Positions 29,103-41,116 are shown, counted from the first letter of the stretch. The stretch: 64,000 bases of DNA from Macrococcus carouselicus (GCF_004359515.1 NZ_SCWD01000001.1:806001-870000), one strand, 5' to 3'. A program made the numbers and translations. The notes: generated by a model not told the origin, from the letters alone.

Positions 29103-30224
29103 TTATTCTCCTCTGAAGAAGCGTCTCGTTTTTTCGAAGAAGTTATCGTTCTGTTCATTCAGTTCCTCGCCGTCGATTTCGGCGAATTCACGCAGTAAGT
29201 CTATCTGACGATCGGTCATCTTAGTAGGTGTCACAACGTTGACAGTGACATACTGGTCACCTTTGCCGTAACCATGGACATTGCGCACACCTTTGTCTTT
29301 CAGACGGAAACGTTTACCAGTCTGTGTGCCGGAAGGAATCGTCAGTTTGACGCGGCCTTCAAGGGTCGGTACTTCGACCTCATCACCGAGTGCAGCCTGC
29401 GCAAATGACAGGTTAAGATCATAGAAGATATCATCGCCGTCACGCTCAAAGTCAGCATGGTCAGATACACGGAATACAACATACAGATCCCCTGCAGGTC
29501 CACCGTTGATACCTGGTTCACCATGGCCCGCCACACGGATCTGCTGCCCATTGTCAACACCTGCCGGTACTTTCACTTCAATCGTTACATCTTTCACTCT
29601 TACACCTGAACCATGACAGTCCGGACATCTCTCTTCATATTCTTTACCAGTACCCTGACAATCCGGGCATGTCCGTTCTGTACGAATGCGTCCAAATGGT
29701 GTTTCCTGTTCGACGCCGACCTGACCCCGGCCGTGACATGTTGAACATCTTTTGACTTCTGTACCTGGCTTTGCACCAGAGCCGTCACATGTCTCACATA
29801 CGACTTCTTTACGGACTTTGACCTCCTTATCTGCACCGAAAACGGCTTCCTCAAAGTCAATATCCATCTGGTACTGCAGATCATTACCTTTACGTGGTGA
29901 ATTCGGATCTCGTCTGGCCCCGCCTCCGAAGAATGAGCTGAAGATATCTTCGAAGCCGCCGAAACCGCCACCTTCAAAGCCACCACCGAAACCAGCACCT
30001 TGACCCATTCCAGCGTGACCGAACTGATCATACTGTGCTTTTTTCTGATCATCACTTAGTACTTCATATGCTTCCGATAATTCTTTGAACTTTTCATCCG
30101 CACCTTCTTCTTTATTGATATCCGGATGATATTTTTTAGACAGTTTTCTGTATGCTTTTTTGATTTCATCTTTCGAAGCGCCCTTCGATAGACCCAGCAC
30201 TTCATAATAATCTCGTTTTGCCAC
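29103..30224 (-). CDS. dnaJ: Chaperone DnaJ (Hsp40)
   Basis: Co-chaperone that delivers substrates to DnaK and stimulates its ATPase. The 373-residue type I DnaJ has a J domain (1-70) with HPD in KYHPDINKE near residue 32, a Gly/Phe-rich linker (about 75-105), a zinc domain with four CXXCXGXG repeats (CDGSG, CHGRG, CQGTG, CHGSG; about 145-215), and a C-terminal peptide-binding region. The start is GTG at 30222-30224, eight bases after AAGGAG. A perfect hairpin (30262-30283) lies between dnaK and dnaJ. Confidence 0.98.
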   Translation of the reverse strand: MAKRDYYEVLGLSKGASKDEIKKAYRKLSKKYHPDINKEEGADEKFKELSEAYEVLSDDQKKAQYDQFGHAGMGQGAGFGGGFEGGGFGGFEDIFSSFFGGGARRDPNSPRKGNDLQYQMDIDFEEAVFGADKEVKVRKEVVCETCDGSGAKPGTEVKRCSTCHGRGQVGVEQETPFGRIRTERTCPDCQGTGKEYEERCPDCHGSGVRVKDVTIEVKVPAGVDNGQQIRVAGHGEPGINGGPAGDLYVVFRVSDHADFERDGDDIFYDLNLSFAQAALGDEVEVPTLEGRVKLTIPSGTQTGKRFRLKDKGVRNVHGYGKGDQYVTVNVVTPTKMTDRQIDLLREFAEIDGEELNEQNDNFFEKTRRFFRGE

Positions 30225-30253
30225 TTGTCATTCTCCTTTTCTGCCTTACGTAA

Positions 30254-30283
30254 AGAAAAGCCAAAGTCAATAAGTTGACTTTG
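30254..30283 (-). terminator. Hairpin between dnaK and dnaJ (possible attenuator)
   Basis: Perfect nine-base-pair arms (30262-30270 and 30275-30283, CAAAGTCAA/TTGACTTTG) with a four-base loop, followed on the minus strand by GCUUUUC. It could be a partial terminator or an mRNA-stabilising structure that lowers dnaJ relative to dnaK. Its tail is weaker than those of the other terminators here. Confidence 0.5.
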
Positions 30284-30300
30284 ACTTTTGGTTTTACTCA

Positions 30301-32687
<2,387 letters not shown>

Positions 32688-32700
32688 TCAAATATCCTCC

Positions 32701-33591
32701 TTAGAGTGCACTTAGTCCTTCGAAAACTTTACGATAGCTCATCATCAATGGTCCCATTACAGCGACCCGGCCATCAAACGTCTCAGTCTGTACTGGTTTT
32801 GTCACCAGCGAGACATTCGACAGTTTATCATCGATTTCCTGTCCTATCTTAACATTAATCAAATTGTCATTCATACTAATAAGCTTGCAGATAAATGCAT
32901 CCGATTCGATAAAGACCAGTAGATCTTTGAAATGATTGAGTTCATGATGAGTAACAGTGTCAAACAGAAATTCCTGCCCAGCGCGATGTATCACCGGCGC
33001 CGGCTTAGCAAGACGCATCTTGACATAGTTCTCGACAAACGATACAAGTCGTGAATTAAATGGCGCTTGTATAGAGTCCGGTTGATGCAATTCTGCATTT
33101 AAATAATCATTCAGCTGTTTGATTTCTTCCATCGTGAGTGTTTCTTTCCACTCCAGCTGATCATGATCCACATCACCATCATTGTAAATAAGTACAATGA
33201 GCAGGGCGTGTCCCACTGCGGCTATATGGATCGCTTCCAGCGTTCGCGCAGTATAATACCCTGTGACCACTGAGAAGTAATGCATATCCTGCGCTACTTT
33301 ATCAGCAAGTACATCAGAGTCTGCCTGACTGACTGCTGTTGCCTGATGTTCATGCTGCAGCATTCTGATGTAATGTCTGTAACCTTCAATAGAAGGCACA
33401 CGACCGGAAGAAATATGCGTTTTCTCGATGAATCCCTGTTCTTCAAGTTTTTTGAGTTCAGCACGGATAGTAGCTGAACTGATTGACAGCTGATGCTTGT
33501 TCATCAACGTCTTAGAACCTACAGGCACGCCACTTTCAACAAAATCTTCAACCAATGTATTCAATAAAGTCTTTTGTCTATTCGTGAGCAT
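32701..33591 (-). CDS. hrcA: Heat-inducible transcription repressor HrcA
   Basis: Repressor of class I heat-shock genes that binds CIRCE operators and responds to GroEL availability. The 296-residue protein has an N-terminal winged helix (about 1-75, with PVGSKTLMNKHQLSISSATIR) and a GAF-like dimerisation domain. It is shorter than B. subtilis HrcA (about 340 residues) and S. aureus HrcA (about 325); the shortening seems to be in the middle and C-terminal part. AGAGGTG precedes the ATG. It is the first gene of the operon, directly downstream of the CIRCE element, and so autoregulated. Confidence 0.95.
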   Translation of the reverse strand: MLTNRQKTLLNTLVEDFVESGVPVGSKTLMNKHQLSISSATIRAELKKLEEQGFIEKTHISSGRVPSIEGYRHYIRMLQHEHQATAVSQADSDVLADKVAQDMHYFSVVTGYYTARTLEAIHIAAVGHALLIVLIYNDGDVDHDQLEWKETLTMEEIKQLNDYLNAELHQPDSIQAPFNSRLVSFVENYVKMRLAKPAPVIHRAGQEFLFDTVTHHELNHFKDLLVFIESDAFICKLISMNDNLINVKIGQEIDDKLSNVSLVTKPVQTETFDGRVAVMGPLMMSYRKVFEGLSAL

Positions 33592-33602
33592 ATTTCACCT
33601 CT

Positions 33603-33629
33603 TTAGCACTCTTCTATCCGAAGTGCTAA
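33603..33629 (-). promoter_or_regulatory. CIRCE operator
   Basis: TTAGCACTC, nine bases, then AAGTGCTAA: the HrcA-binding inverted repeat with one mismatch from the perfect GAGTGCTAA arm. It lies just downstream of the -10 box of the hrcA promoter and just ahead of the hrcA start codon. Confidence 0.95.
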
Positions 33630-33633
33630 TAAT

Positions 33634-33662
33634 AATTTATCAAATTGGTCAAAGTATGTCAA
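33634..33662 (-). promoter_or_regulatory. Promoter of hrcA-grpE-dnaK-dnaJ operon
   Basis: Perfect -35 TTGACA (33657-33662), a 17-base spacer and -10 TAAATT (33634-33639) on the minus strand. CIRCE covers the predicted transcription start region. Confidence 0.7.
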
Positions 33663-33679
33663 TGTAAAACCCTCAAGAT

Positions 33680-33716
33680 AAAAAAATTTCCGCCATCTAA
33701 ATAGATAGCAGAAATT
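33680..33716 (-). terminator. Terminator of lepA-hemW
   Basis: Fifteen-base arms (33685-33699 and 33702-33716) with two G-U pairs in the minus-strand RNA and a U-run. The hemW stop codon is inside the stem. Confidence 0.88.
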
Positions 33717-34809
33717 CTTCAAAGACATCATTGCCGATCATACGGCCGGCAGCTGTCATATAAATTCTATCCTCAGTAACCACAATCAGCTCGGACGCTT
33801 CAAGTTTTGTCAGAACATCACCGAATATCTTCTCAATCCGTGTTCCATAACGCTGCAGAAAGTCCCACCTGGAGATGCCCTCATTCATTCTTAGTCCAAG
33901 AAACATGAACTCCTCCATGGACTCTTCGCGCGTCACCTTATGCGTTTCTTTAACAGCATTCCCCAGCTGCACCGCCTTTATATAGTGAGGGACGGGTGCA
34001 ATATTATAGTATCTTTCACCGTTCACGTAGCCATGGCTTCCTGCACCCGCGCCGTAGTATTCCCTGTTCTGCCAGTAGACCTTATTGTGTTCGGATTCAT
34101 GTCCTGGTTTTGCAAAGTTCGAGATCTCATACTGCTGGAAGGCGGATATCGCAAGTCTTCTGATTGTATAGTCATACATCTCTGCCGCCAGCGTTTCATC
34201 CGGTAGCTGCAGCATGCCTTTTCGGTACTGGTTATAGAACTGCGTCTTCGGCTCCAGTATCAGAGAATAGCTTGAGATATGGTCAATATCGAGAGCCAGC
34301 GCTTTTTCAAGGTCCAGCTTGACCTGCTCAAGCGACTGAGTAGGCAGATGATACATCAGATCGATGCTGACAGACTCAATATCCAGTGCTTTAGCTGTGT
34401 CGACAGCTCGTCTGATATCCTCTTCTTCGTGTGTCCGTCCCAGCAGCTTCAAAAGGTCATTATCAAATGTCTGGACACCGAGACTCAGACGGTTCACGCC
34501 GTATTTTTTCATAATCATGATTTTCGCCGCAGTCAGTTCATCAGGATTCGCTTCCATTGAAAATTCCTGCTGAATCTTGAACTGCTGAGCGATAAACTTC
34601 AGCAGTCGTTCCAGCTGCTGGTCATTCAAGGCAGTCGGTGTCCCGCCCCCGATAAATAATGTGTCTATATCGGTAGGGATAGTTGACAGCTCCTTAATCA
34701 GGCAGTCGATATACGTATCAACCGGCTGATTCTTGATCAGAAACTTATTGAAGTCACAGTATGTGCAGATGCGGTTACAGAACGGAATGTGTATATAGAG
34801 ACTCGTCAT
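33697..34809 (-). CDS. hemW: Radical SAM heme chaperone HemW
   Basis: HemN-like radical-SAM protein now regarded as a heme chaperone rather than coproporphyrinogen oxidase. The 370-residue protein has CNRICTYC (CX3CX2C; cysteines about 12, 16 and 19) near the N-terminus after SLYIHIPF, and GGGTPTAL near residue 60. The extra N-terminal residues that HemN oxidases need are absent. ATG at 34809 chosen because AAGGAG precedes it; the ORF extends five codons further. It follows lepA as in most Bacillales and ends at the terminator upstream of hrcA. Confidence 0.93.
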   Translation of the reverse strand: MTSLYIHIPFCNRICTYCDFNKFLIKNQPVDTYIDCLIKELSTIPTDIDTLFIGGGTPTALNDQQLERLLKFIAQQFKIQQEFSMEANPDELTAAKIMIMKKYGVNRLSLGVQTFDNDLLKLLGRTHEEEDIRRAVDTAKALDIESVSIDLMYHLPTQSLEQVKLDLEKALALDIDHISSYSLILEPKTQFYNQYRKGMLQLPDETLAAEMYDYTIRRLAISAFQQYEISNFAKPGHESEHNKVYWQNREYYGAGAGSHGYVNGERYYNIAPVPHYIKAVQLGNAVKETHKVTREESMEEFMFLGLRMNEGISRWDFLQRYGTRIEKIFGDVLTKLEASELIVVTEDRIYMTAAGRMIGNDVFEEFLLSI

Positions 34810-34848
34810 TTTAACTCCTTTCATGAAAAAAAGCGGCTTACGCCACTT

Positions 34849-36672
34849 TTAATCTTCATCCATTTTAAGGACAGCAAGGAAGGCTTCCTGCGGTATCTCG
34901 ACTGAGCCGACCGCTTTCATCTTCGCCTTACCTGCTTTCTGTTTCTCAAGCAGTTTACGTTTACGGCTGATGTCACCACCGTAACATTTCGCCAGCACAT
35001 TTTTACCGATAGATTTGATGTTCGTTCGCGCCACAATCTTCTGTCCGATCGCTGCCTGAATCGGCACTTCGAACTGCTGACGCGGTATAAGTGTCTTCAG
35101 TTTCTCAACGATCACTTTGCCGCGGTCATAAGCGAAGTCACGGTGAACGATAAAGCTGAGGGCATCGACCGTTTCGCCGTTCAGCAGGATATCCATCTTC
35201 ACGAGACGACTTTCCTGATAGCCGATCAGTTCATAGTCGAATGATGCATAACCTTTTGTGTTTGATTTCAGCTGATCGAAGAAGTCAAAGACGATTTCCG
35301 ACAGTGGTAATTCATAGATGATATTGACACGGATGTCATCCAGATAATCCATCGTCTGGAAGTTACCCCTTTTCTTCTGACAGAGCTCCATTACAGCGCC
35401 GACGTAATCGTTCGGCACCATGATGCTCGCTTTAACATAAGGTTCAAAGATCTGATCGATTTTCTGAGGATCCGGCATCTTGGACGGATTGTCAACAATT
35501 ACCTCGCTGCCATCCGTCATCACACATTTGTAGATAACAGACGGAGCCGTTGCAATCAGTTCAATGCCGAATTCACGCTCGATGCGTTCCTGAATGATCT
35601 CCATATGCAGCAGCCCGAGGAAACCGACACGGAAACCGAAGCCAAGTGCCTGAGACGTCTCTGCCTCAAACTCAAGTGATGCATCATTCAGCTGCAGCTT
35701 TTCAAGTGCTTCGCGCAAATCGTTATACTTACTTGTATCAATCGGATAGATACCACAGAAGACCATCGGATTCATTTTCTTGTAACCCTGCAGCGGTTCT
35801 GCTGCCGGATTATTAGCGAGTGTAATCGTATCACCGACACGTGAATCACCGACATTCTTGATTGAGGCAGTGATATAGCCGACGTCCCCTACCGTCAGTT
35901 CAGCTACTGGCAGCTGCTTCGGTGTATTAATTCCGACTTCAACGACTTCGAATTCCTTACCGGTCGCCATCATCCGAATCTTATCACCGGCTTTCACCGT
36001 GCCGTCGATCACTCTGATAGATGATATAACGCCGCGGTAGGCATCGAACGCACTGTCAAAGATCAGCGCCTTAAGGGGTGCTTCCGGATCACCTGTCGGC
36101 GGTGGTACAAGCTCTACAATCTGCTCCAGGATCTGATCGATGCCGATATTCGCTTTTGCAGAGGCAAGAACTGCATCAGACGCATCAAGTCCGATGACAT
36201 CCTCAATCTCCTGTTTGACTCGCTCAGGTTCTGCTGCCGGCAGATCGATCTTATTGATCACCGGAATCAGTTCAAGGTCGTTATCAAGTGCCAGATAGAC
36301 GTTTGCCAGCGTCTGCGCTTCAATCCCCTGGGCAGCATCAACCACAAGAATAGCTCCTTCGCATGCCGCGAGACTACGGGATACTTCATATGTGAAATCG
36401 ACATGTCCCGGTGTATCGATTAAATGGAAGATATAGGTCTCACCATCGTTCGCTGTATAGTTTAACTGCACCGCATTTAATTTGATCGTAATTCCACGTT
36501 CACGCTCCAGATCCATAGAATCGAGAAGCTGCGATTTCATTTCGCGTGAAGCGACTGACTTTGTATTTTCCAGGATACGGTCGGCAAGTGTCGACTTCCC
36601 GTGGTCTATATGAGCGATGATAGAGAAATTTCTTATTTTTTGCTGTCTTGATAAACGTTCTTCATTGTTCAT
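34849..36672 (-). CDS. lepA: Elongation factor 4 (LepA)
   Basis: Ribosome-associated GTPase that back-translocates or assists initiation and assembly. The 607-residue protein has G1 AHIDHGKST near residue 20, the G2 region RERGITI, G3 DTPGH near residue 80 and G4 NKID near residue 135. It then has EF-G-like domains and the LepA-specific C-terminal domain with [15 protein letters not shown] near residue 569. ATG at 36672 gives the same N-terminus (M-NNEERLSR) as relatives; a TTG four codons upstream is in frame. It is divergent from rpsT. Confidence 0.97.
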   Translation of the reverse strand: MNNEERLSRQQKIRNFSIIAHIDHGKSTLADRILENTKSVASREMKSQLLDSMDLERERGITIKLNAVQLNYTANDGETYIFHLIDTPGHVDFTYEVSRSLAACEGAILVVDAAQGIEAQTLANVYLALDNDLELIPVINKIDLPAAEPERVKQEIEDVIGLDASDAVLASAKANIGIDQILEQIVELVPPPTGDPEAPLKALIFDSAFDAYRGVISSIRVIDGTVKAGDKIRMMATGKEFEVVEVGINTPKQLPVAELTVGDVGYITASIKNVGDSRVGDTITLANNPAAEPLQGYKKMNPMVFCGIYPIDTSKYNDLREALEKLQLNDASLEFEAETSQALGFGFRVGFLGLLHMEIIQERIEREFGIELIATAPSVIYKCVMTDGSEVIVDNPSKMPDPQKIDQIFEPYVKASIMVPNDYVGAVMELCQKKRGNFQTMDYLDDIRVNIIYELPLSEIVFDFFDQLKSNTKGYASFDYELIGYQESRLVKMDILLNGETVDALSFIVHRDFAYDRGKVIVEKLKTLIPRQQFEVPIQAAIGQKIVARTNIKSIGKNVLAKCYGGDISRKRKLLEKQKAGKAKMKAVGSVEIPQEAFLAVLKMDED

Positions 36673-36756
36673 TAACAGAACCAACTTTCTTTCTTATTCA
36701 ATACTATTGATTATATCAAGTAAAGATGCGTACTTCAATCAGTTTTAAATTAACGA

Positions 36757-36785
36757 TTGCAATGCGTCCTGTATTTTGATAAAAT
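36757..36785 (+). promoter_or_regulatory. Sigma-A promoter of rpsT
   Basis: -35 TTGCAA (36757-36762), a 17-base spacer and -10 TAAAAT (36780-36785), reading toward rpsT. The octamer TTGCAATG occurs at the -35 and again at 36794-36801, just after the predicted transcription start. Confidence 0.8.
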
Positions 36786-36837
36786 ATTTCTTGTTGCAAT
36801 GAAAACACACAGTGTAATATTTTTAGGAGGTGACATC

Positions 36838-37086
36838 ATGCCAAACATCAAATCTGCTATCAAACGCGTGACGACTAGTCAAAAAGCTCAAGATGCTAAT
36901 ATCTCTCAAAAGAATGATATGCGTACAGCAATCAAAAACGCGAAATCTGCTGTTGAAAACAACGCTGATAATAAACAGGAATTAGTAAACTCAGCTGTTA
37001 AAAAGATCGATAAAGCTGCGAAAAGCAACTTAATCCACTCAAACAAAGCTGACCGTTTAAAATCTCAAGTTATGCGTTCTAACTAA
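36838..37086 (+). CDS. rpsT: 30S ribosomal protein S20
   Basis: An 82-residue, lysine- and alanine-rich helical ribosomal protein. The N-terminus MPNIKSAIKRV and the C-terminal NLIHSNKADRLKSQV are the S20 signatures. The ORF extends upstream, but the ATG at 36838 has AGGAGGTGA at ideal spacing and gives normal length. It is a plus-strand single gene with its own promoter, a leader of about 45 bases and a terminator. It is divergent from lepA and convergent with holA. Confidence 0.98.
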   Translation: MPNIKSAIKRVTTSQKAQDANISQKNDMRTAIKNAKSAVENNADNKQELVNSAVKKIDKAAKSNLIHSNKADRLKSQVMRSN

Positions 37087-37090
37087 TTTG

Positions 37091-37116
37091 AAAGCCCGCT
37101 GCTGCGGGCTTTTTTA
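37091..37116 (+). terminator. Terminator of rpsT
   Basis: AGCCCGC/GCGGGCT arms (37093-37099 and 37104-37110) with a TGCT loop and a T7 run. The holA stop codon lies in the T-run. Confidence 0.92.
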
Positions 37117-38082
37117 TATGCTCAAAATGAAAAGTTCCAGAATCAGCACTTTATCCATATAAGAGGATTTCAGCTGATAGTCCGTCTCAGCACACATGTT
37201 GATGACCTTCAGTATTTCACTCAGATTCATCTTTGAGGCTTTTCTGAGCGCAAGCTTCACCCGATATGGATGGATCTTCAGCTGTTTCGCTATCTGTGCT
37301 TCACTGAATCCTTTCTGGCTGAGTATCTTCGTCTGATAGAAGAGTCGATACTGACCGCTGATAAGCGCGAGCAGTCTGATTGGCTCCTCCTTCATATTGA
37401 TCAGGTCTTTCAGCAGCGTCACGGCCTCTTTTTTACGATCTGTCGTAATATAATCCGTCAGCAAGAAGACATTCTGCTCAAGACTGCGCGAGACAACCCT
37501 CTCCACATGAGATTTCACAATCACTGCATCGTCACCGATGAAAAGCAGCAACTTATTCAGCTCATTAGAGACCAGCTTATAATCTGCCCCTGTCAGCTGA
37601 ATCAGCTCATCCAGTGCATCCTGCTTAATATCCTTGAACTGATCATTCAGCTGCTGCTTCACCCATTTCTTCAGGGCGATTTCGTCCATTGCATCTATTT
37701 TATTGACCTGATGCAGCCTCTTCATATTTTTGACGATTTTTTTGCGCTCATCCAGTTTTTCATGATTAACTTCAAAAATAACAATATTCGGTCCCGTGTA
37801 CTGCTCTACAAATTCAGCCAGCTGATCAAGATGATGTTCAACAGCAATCCGCGGCTTTTCTCCTGTAAAGAGATAACTGTTTTTAACGACAATCACTTTA
37901 TATTCACTTAAAAAAGGAATCGTCAGTGCATCCTCAATAATGAACTGAACAGGTGTTTCCATCAGATCATACCGGGAGAAATTAAACGCATCTCTCTCCG
38001 CCAGCAGGCCATTGACGATTTCTGCTGTTTTCTCAGATACCAGTTCCGGCACTATGCCGTGATTGATTATAATAGCATTCAA
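37114..38082 (-). CDS. holA: DNA polymerase III delta subunit
   Basis: Clamp-loader subunit that opens the beta clamp. The 322-residue protein has the AAA+ -like N-terminal domain and the helical collar of the HolA/YqeN family, with GADYKLVSNELNKLLLF near residue 180 and LKIHPYRVKLALRKASKM near residue 275. The start was set to the TTG at 38080-38082, because AAGGGAG precedes it and a minus-strand TATAAT (38114-38119) overlaps the ORF's first ATG at 38115. It is the standard neighbour of rpsT and comEC. Confidence 0.9.
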   Translation of the reverse strand: MNAIIINHGIVPELVSEKTAEIVNGLLAERDAFNFSRYDLMETPVQFIIEDALTIPFLSEYKVIVVKNSYLFTGEKPRIAVEHHLDQLAEFVEQYTGPNIVIFEVNHEKLDERKKIVKNMKRLHQVNKIDAMDEIALKKWVKQQLNDQFKDIKQDALDELIQLTGADYKLVSNELNKLLLFIGDDAVIVKSHVERVVSRSLEQNVFLLTDYITTDRKKEAVTLLKDLINMKEEPIRLLALISGQYRLFYQTKILSQKGFSEAQIAKQLKIHPYRVKLALRKASKMNLSEILKVINMCAETDYQLKSSYMDKVLILELFILSI

Positions 38083-38170
38083 ATTAAGAACTCCCTTGAT
38101 AAATCTTAATTTCATTATAGCTTTTTTTATAGAAATATCATATACTTAAAAATAACTGGAGGTTGATGAA

Positions 38171-38305
38171 ATGAATCATTTCGAACATGATGTGCAATCC
38201 AAGAACAATGACGTCGGAGATTCTATTAATGCTTTATTAGTTGGTTTTGGCGCTTTTACGACTATTTATATCATCGCCCAAATCTTTGAATTATTAGCTA
38301 GATAA
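38171..38305 (+). CDS. yqzM: YqzM family small membrane protein
   Basis: A 44-residue protein: polar N-terminus (MNHFEHDVQSKNNDVGDSI) and one hydrophobic segment (about residues 20-40). CTGGAGG precedes the ATG. B. subtilis YqzM has the same size, the same FE-DVQSK-ND pattern and the same location between comEC and holA. Function is unknown. It is transcribed opposite to both neighbours, with its own terminator. A -10-like TATACT lies at 38141-38146 without a good -35. Confidence 0.85.
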   Translation: MNHFEHDVQSKNNDVGDSINALLVGFGAFTTIYIIAQIFELLAR

Positions 38306-38306
38306 T

Positions 38307-38336
38307 CAGACTGGACATAAGGTCCGGTCTTTTTTT
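38307..38336 (+). terminator. Terminator of yqzM
   Basis: AGACTGGAC/GTCCGGTCT arms (38308-38316 and 38322-38330) with one G-U pair and a T7 run. The comEC stop codon overlaps the T-run. Confidence 0.88.
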
Positions 38337-40587
38337 ATGGTCTTTTTGCTGTCCTGATCTCATCGCTGAATTCTATCCTGCCCTCCACCTGTGTGTTAAA
38401 GACCTGGATATGGCTTGTGGCCAGCCTTTCTACCACTTCAACATGTGGATGACCGAACCGGTTATTCCTGCCCGCTGAGATAACAGCATACTTCGGCTTC
38501 AGACAGTCCAGTAGAGCGTCAGACGTACTGGTGTGACTGCCATGATGCCCTACTTTCAGAATATCTGCTGGTTCTTCACACAGCTTTTCCTTTAACAGCT
38601 CCTCTTTACCGATCGGCAGATCCCCCATCAGTAAATAACGTCTGCCCAGCGTCACCCTTGAGACAATACTGCTGTCATTCTCATCACTGAACGTGCCTTC
38701 AGTATTCATTAACTTGACGTCCGCATGTCCGACTTTGAAATGCTCAACCGTTCTCGCATCGATTACCTGAGTCCCTTTTTTGTGCGCAAGTACAAGCAGT
38801 GACTGATATTTTTCGTGACCCGGTGCTGCAGTGTTCAGTATGAGATTGTCGACATGCATACGTTCCATCAGATGGACTGCCTCGCCGAAATGATCTGCGT
38901 CCGGATGAGTCAGAAGAAGAAAGTCAATTCGGCTGTAGCCTTTCTCATGCAGCAGAGCAAGAACATTGAAGCTGATGGCATCACTCCCTTTTCTTCGTTC
39001 CCGCCACTTCTCTTTCGGTATATCGGCCTTCCCGCCTGTATCAGTGACCATGACTTGTCCTTGACTTTCTACAAGTGAACTGTCACCCTGCCCGACGTCT
39101 ATAAACGTCACCCCCTCAGCACGGGGCTGTAAAATAGTTAATCCTGTCACCAGCAGCAGAGTGACAGCAATAGCGGTGTAAAAATGAAGGAGAGACTTTT
39201 TTAGCATAAGAAAGGAAGCATAGACAACGGCAATCAGCAGCACGTAGCCTTCAGCCAGCTGATCGGCCACTATGATGTCAGGTAGCCTGATCAACTTGAA
39301 GAGACTGATCATTATATCATTAATGAAAAAGGCGGCATGGAGCAGACTGTCAAAGAAAAGAGGAATAGTGTGAAAGAGCATGCTCCATAATAAGATAATA
39401 GTACAGAGCGGGAACATCAGAAAAGTGAAAAATGGAATAAACACCAGATTAGTCAGGAAGCCGATGACCTGAAAACTATTGAAATTCATGATAAGGACAG
39501 GGAGACTTGCAAGCTGGGAAATCAGACTGGTAATGATGAGCAATGTGAGCGGACGTTTATCCTGTAAAAGGTCACTGGTGACAACAAGAGTAAAGGAGAT
39601 AAAGTAGGATAACTGAAATCCGATATCGCTGAGCACAGAGACGTCAACCAGAAGAAAGAGAAGAAAAGAAAGAGAGAGACTGTCCAGTAAAGTAAAGCCA
39701 TACTTCTTCATCACCATGTATATCAGTATAAAGAGTGAGGATCTGACCACTGAAGGTGATAAACCGGTAAGGACGGTATAGAGCGGAATCAGGAGCAGCA
39801 TGACGCCGGTACACCAGTGGACAGGCACATAGAGCCGCTTCAGCAGAAAGAAGAGCTGCACGCTGATCAGCGCCACATGGGAGCCGCTGATCGCATAGAG
39901 GTGATAGATGCCGAGTGCCTTCAGCTGCTCCAGCTCAGACGATGTTAAATAGCGGGTATCTCCTAATGTCAGAGCCACCACATAGCGTATATTAAACCTT
40001 TCAGTGTCCATCATTCTGTCGGCGAGCTGAACTCTATAAAGCTTGAGCTCTTCCAGCAGATTGATATTCCCGGACCTGCATGCCGTGAAGTCGATAGCCT
40101 TTATTTCAGCCATATAATGGATTCCCTGTCTCTTCAGGTAAGCTGCGTAATCAAATTTAAGGCCATTTGTATTAGGCAGCGGCTGTTTCAGCTCAAGACG
40201 ACCCGTACAACTCTGGTAATAAGGCATATCGCTGAGCAGTCTCTTCTGCTCCTCTTCAGACTTCAAATAATAACTGAAATGAACAGGCTGACCGTAAACT
40301 GTTAAAGTACCGTTCATCAGGTCGCCGTCCACCGACAGATCATCAGTAAATAGCAGCTGACCTGATACAGCGCCTCTCGCTGCATCGGTCCAGTCAAATG
40401 GTTCTGCCGGCGCTTCGTAAGAATAAATCAGAAAAAAAACTCCCGTCAATATCAGTAACGGCAGAAAGCCCGTCTTCCGCTTTCTAACACAGTGAAAAGT
40501 AATCACTATAAGAAGAATACATGCGCTAAAGGGCGACTGCCAGAACAATATGCCGGTTAAGGCAGCGACTGCGATATTAAACCACAT
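38335..40587 (-). CDS. comEC: DNA internalisation competence protein ComEC/Rec2
   Basis: Membrane channel that moves transforming DNA into the cytoplasm. The 750-residue protein is full length. It has N-terminal membrane segments, a DUF4131/OB-like extracellular region, the Competence domain with many hydrophobic helices (about 200-480), and a C-terminal metallo-beta-lactamase domain with LLTHPDADHFGE near residue 563 and VGHHGSHTSTSD near residue 685. No frameshift is visible. It forms comEA-comEB-comEC with conserved order; the comEB-comEC gap is 12 bases. Intact comE genes suggest a potential for natural transformation, but the regulator (ComK or SigH) is not in this window. Confidence 0.95.
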   Translation of the reverse strand: MWFNIAVAALTGILFWQSPFSACILLIVITFHCVRKRKTGFLPLLILTGVFFLIYSYEAPAEPFDWTDAARGAVSGQLLFTDDLSVDGDLMNGTLTVYGQPVHFSYYLKSEEEQKRLLSDMPYYQSCTGRLELKQPLPNTNGLKFDYAAYLKRQGIHYMAEIKAIDFTACRSGNINLLEELKLYRVQLADRMMDTERFNIRYVVALTLGDTRYLTSSELEQLKALGIYHLYAISGSHVALISVQLFFLLKRLYVPVHWCTGVMLLLIPLYTVLTGLSPSVVRSSLFILIYMVMKKYGFTLLDSLSLSFLLFLLVDVSVLSDIGFQLSYFISFTLVVTSDLLQDKRPLTLLIITSLISQLASLPVLIMNFNSFQVIGFLTNLVFIPFFTFLMFPLCTIILLWSMLFHTIPLFFDSLLHAAFFINDIMISLFKLIRLPDIIVADQLAEGYVLLIAVVYASFLMLKKSLLHFYTAIAVTLLLVTGLTILQPRAEGVTFIDVGQGDSSLVESQGQVMVTDTGGKADIPKEKWRERRKGSDAISFNVLALLHEKGYSRIDFLLLTHPDADHFGEAVHLMERMHVDNLILNTAAPGHEKYQSLLVLAHKKGTQVIDARTVEHFKVGHADVKLMNTEGTFSDENDSSIVSRVTLGRRYLLMGDLPIGKEELLKEKLCEEPADILKVGHHGSHTSTSDALLDCLKPKYAVISAGRNNRFGHPHVEVVERLATSHIQVFNTQVEGRIEFSDEIRTAKRP

Positions 40588-40599
40588 GTATCCTCCCTC

Positions 40600-41064
40600 T
40601 TAATCGAGCATTTTAAAGTAGTCAGCCATTCTGCTGGCGTCAAAAGGAATCTTTTCGACCTGTATGCCGGCTTTCTGCAGCAGTTCAACTGCATAGGGGT
40701 GATTCTTATAATCTACCGCATAAGAAACCTTGCTGATACCTGCCTGAATAATAGACTTCGTGCAGTGGATACAGGGAAAATGCGTCACATAAATCTCCGC
40801 ACCTGCCGCTGATACACCGAGCTTTGCACACTGCAAGAGCGCATTCATCTCTGCATGTACGGTTCTGATGCAGTGCCCTTCTTCAATATAGCATCCGACA
40901 TCCGTACAATGCGCCTCTCCTGCAACCGAGCCGTTATAGCCCCCTGCGATAATTCGATTATCCTTTACTATTGTTGCGCCGACACTGAGACGGTTACAAG
41001 TTGAGCGGAGTGCCAGCAGCTGACTTTGAGCCATAAAATAATCCTGCCATTTAATTCTTTCCAT
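40600..41064 (-). CDS. comEB: ComE operon protein 2 (dCMP deaminase family)
   Basis: A 154-residue zinc-dependent deaminase of the dCMP deaminase family. Zinc and catalytic residues lie in HAEMNALL near residue 71 and FPCIHCTKSI near residue 96. GGYNGSVAGEAHC is the dCMP-deaminase loop. It makes dUMP for dTMP synthesis and is not needed for transformation itself in B. subtilis. ATG at 41064 chosen with GGAGGG upstream. It lies between comEA and comEC. Confidence 0.93.
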   Translation of the reverse strand: MERIKWQDYFMAQSQLLALRSTCNRLSVGATIVKDNRIIAGGYNGSVAGEAHCTDVGCYIEEGHCIRTVHAEMNALLQCAKLGVSAAGAEIYVTHFPCIHCTKSIIQAGISKVSYAVDYKNHPYAVELLQKAGIQVEKIPFDASRMADYFKMLD

Positions 41065-41116
41065 ACGCGATCCCTCCAATAGTTACATTGTAAGTGAACC
41101 ACAGTCTGCAATGCAA

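Noticed and set aside
33697-34809. Calling the radical-SAM gene coproporphyrinogen III oxidase (hemN).
   Set aside because: It has the short HemW N-terminus and lies beside lepA, the HemW context; true HemN enzymes are longer.
37270-37911. A plus-strand open frame of 213 codons opposite holA.
   Set aside because: holA has family motifs and context; this frame has neither.
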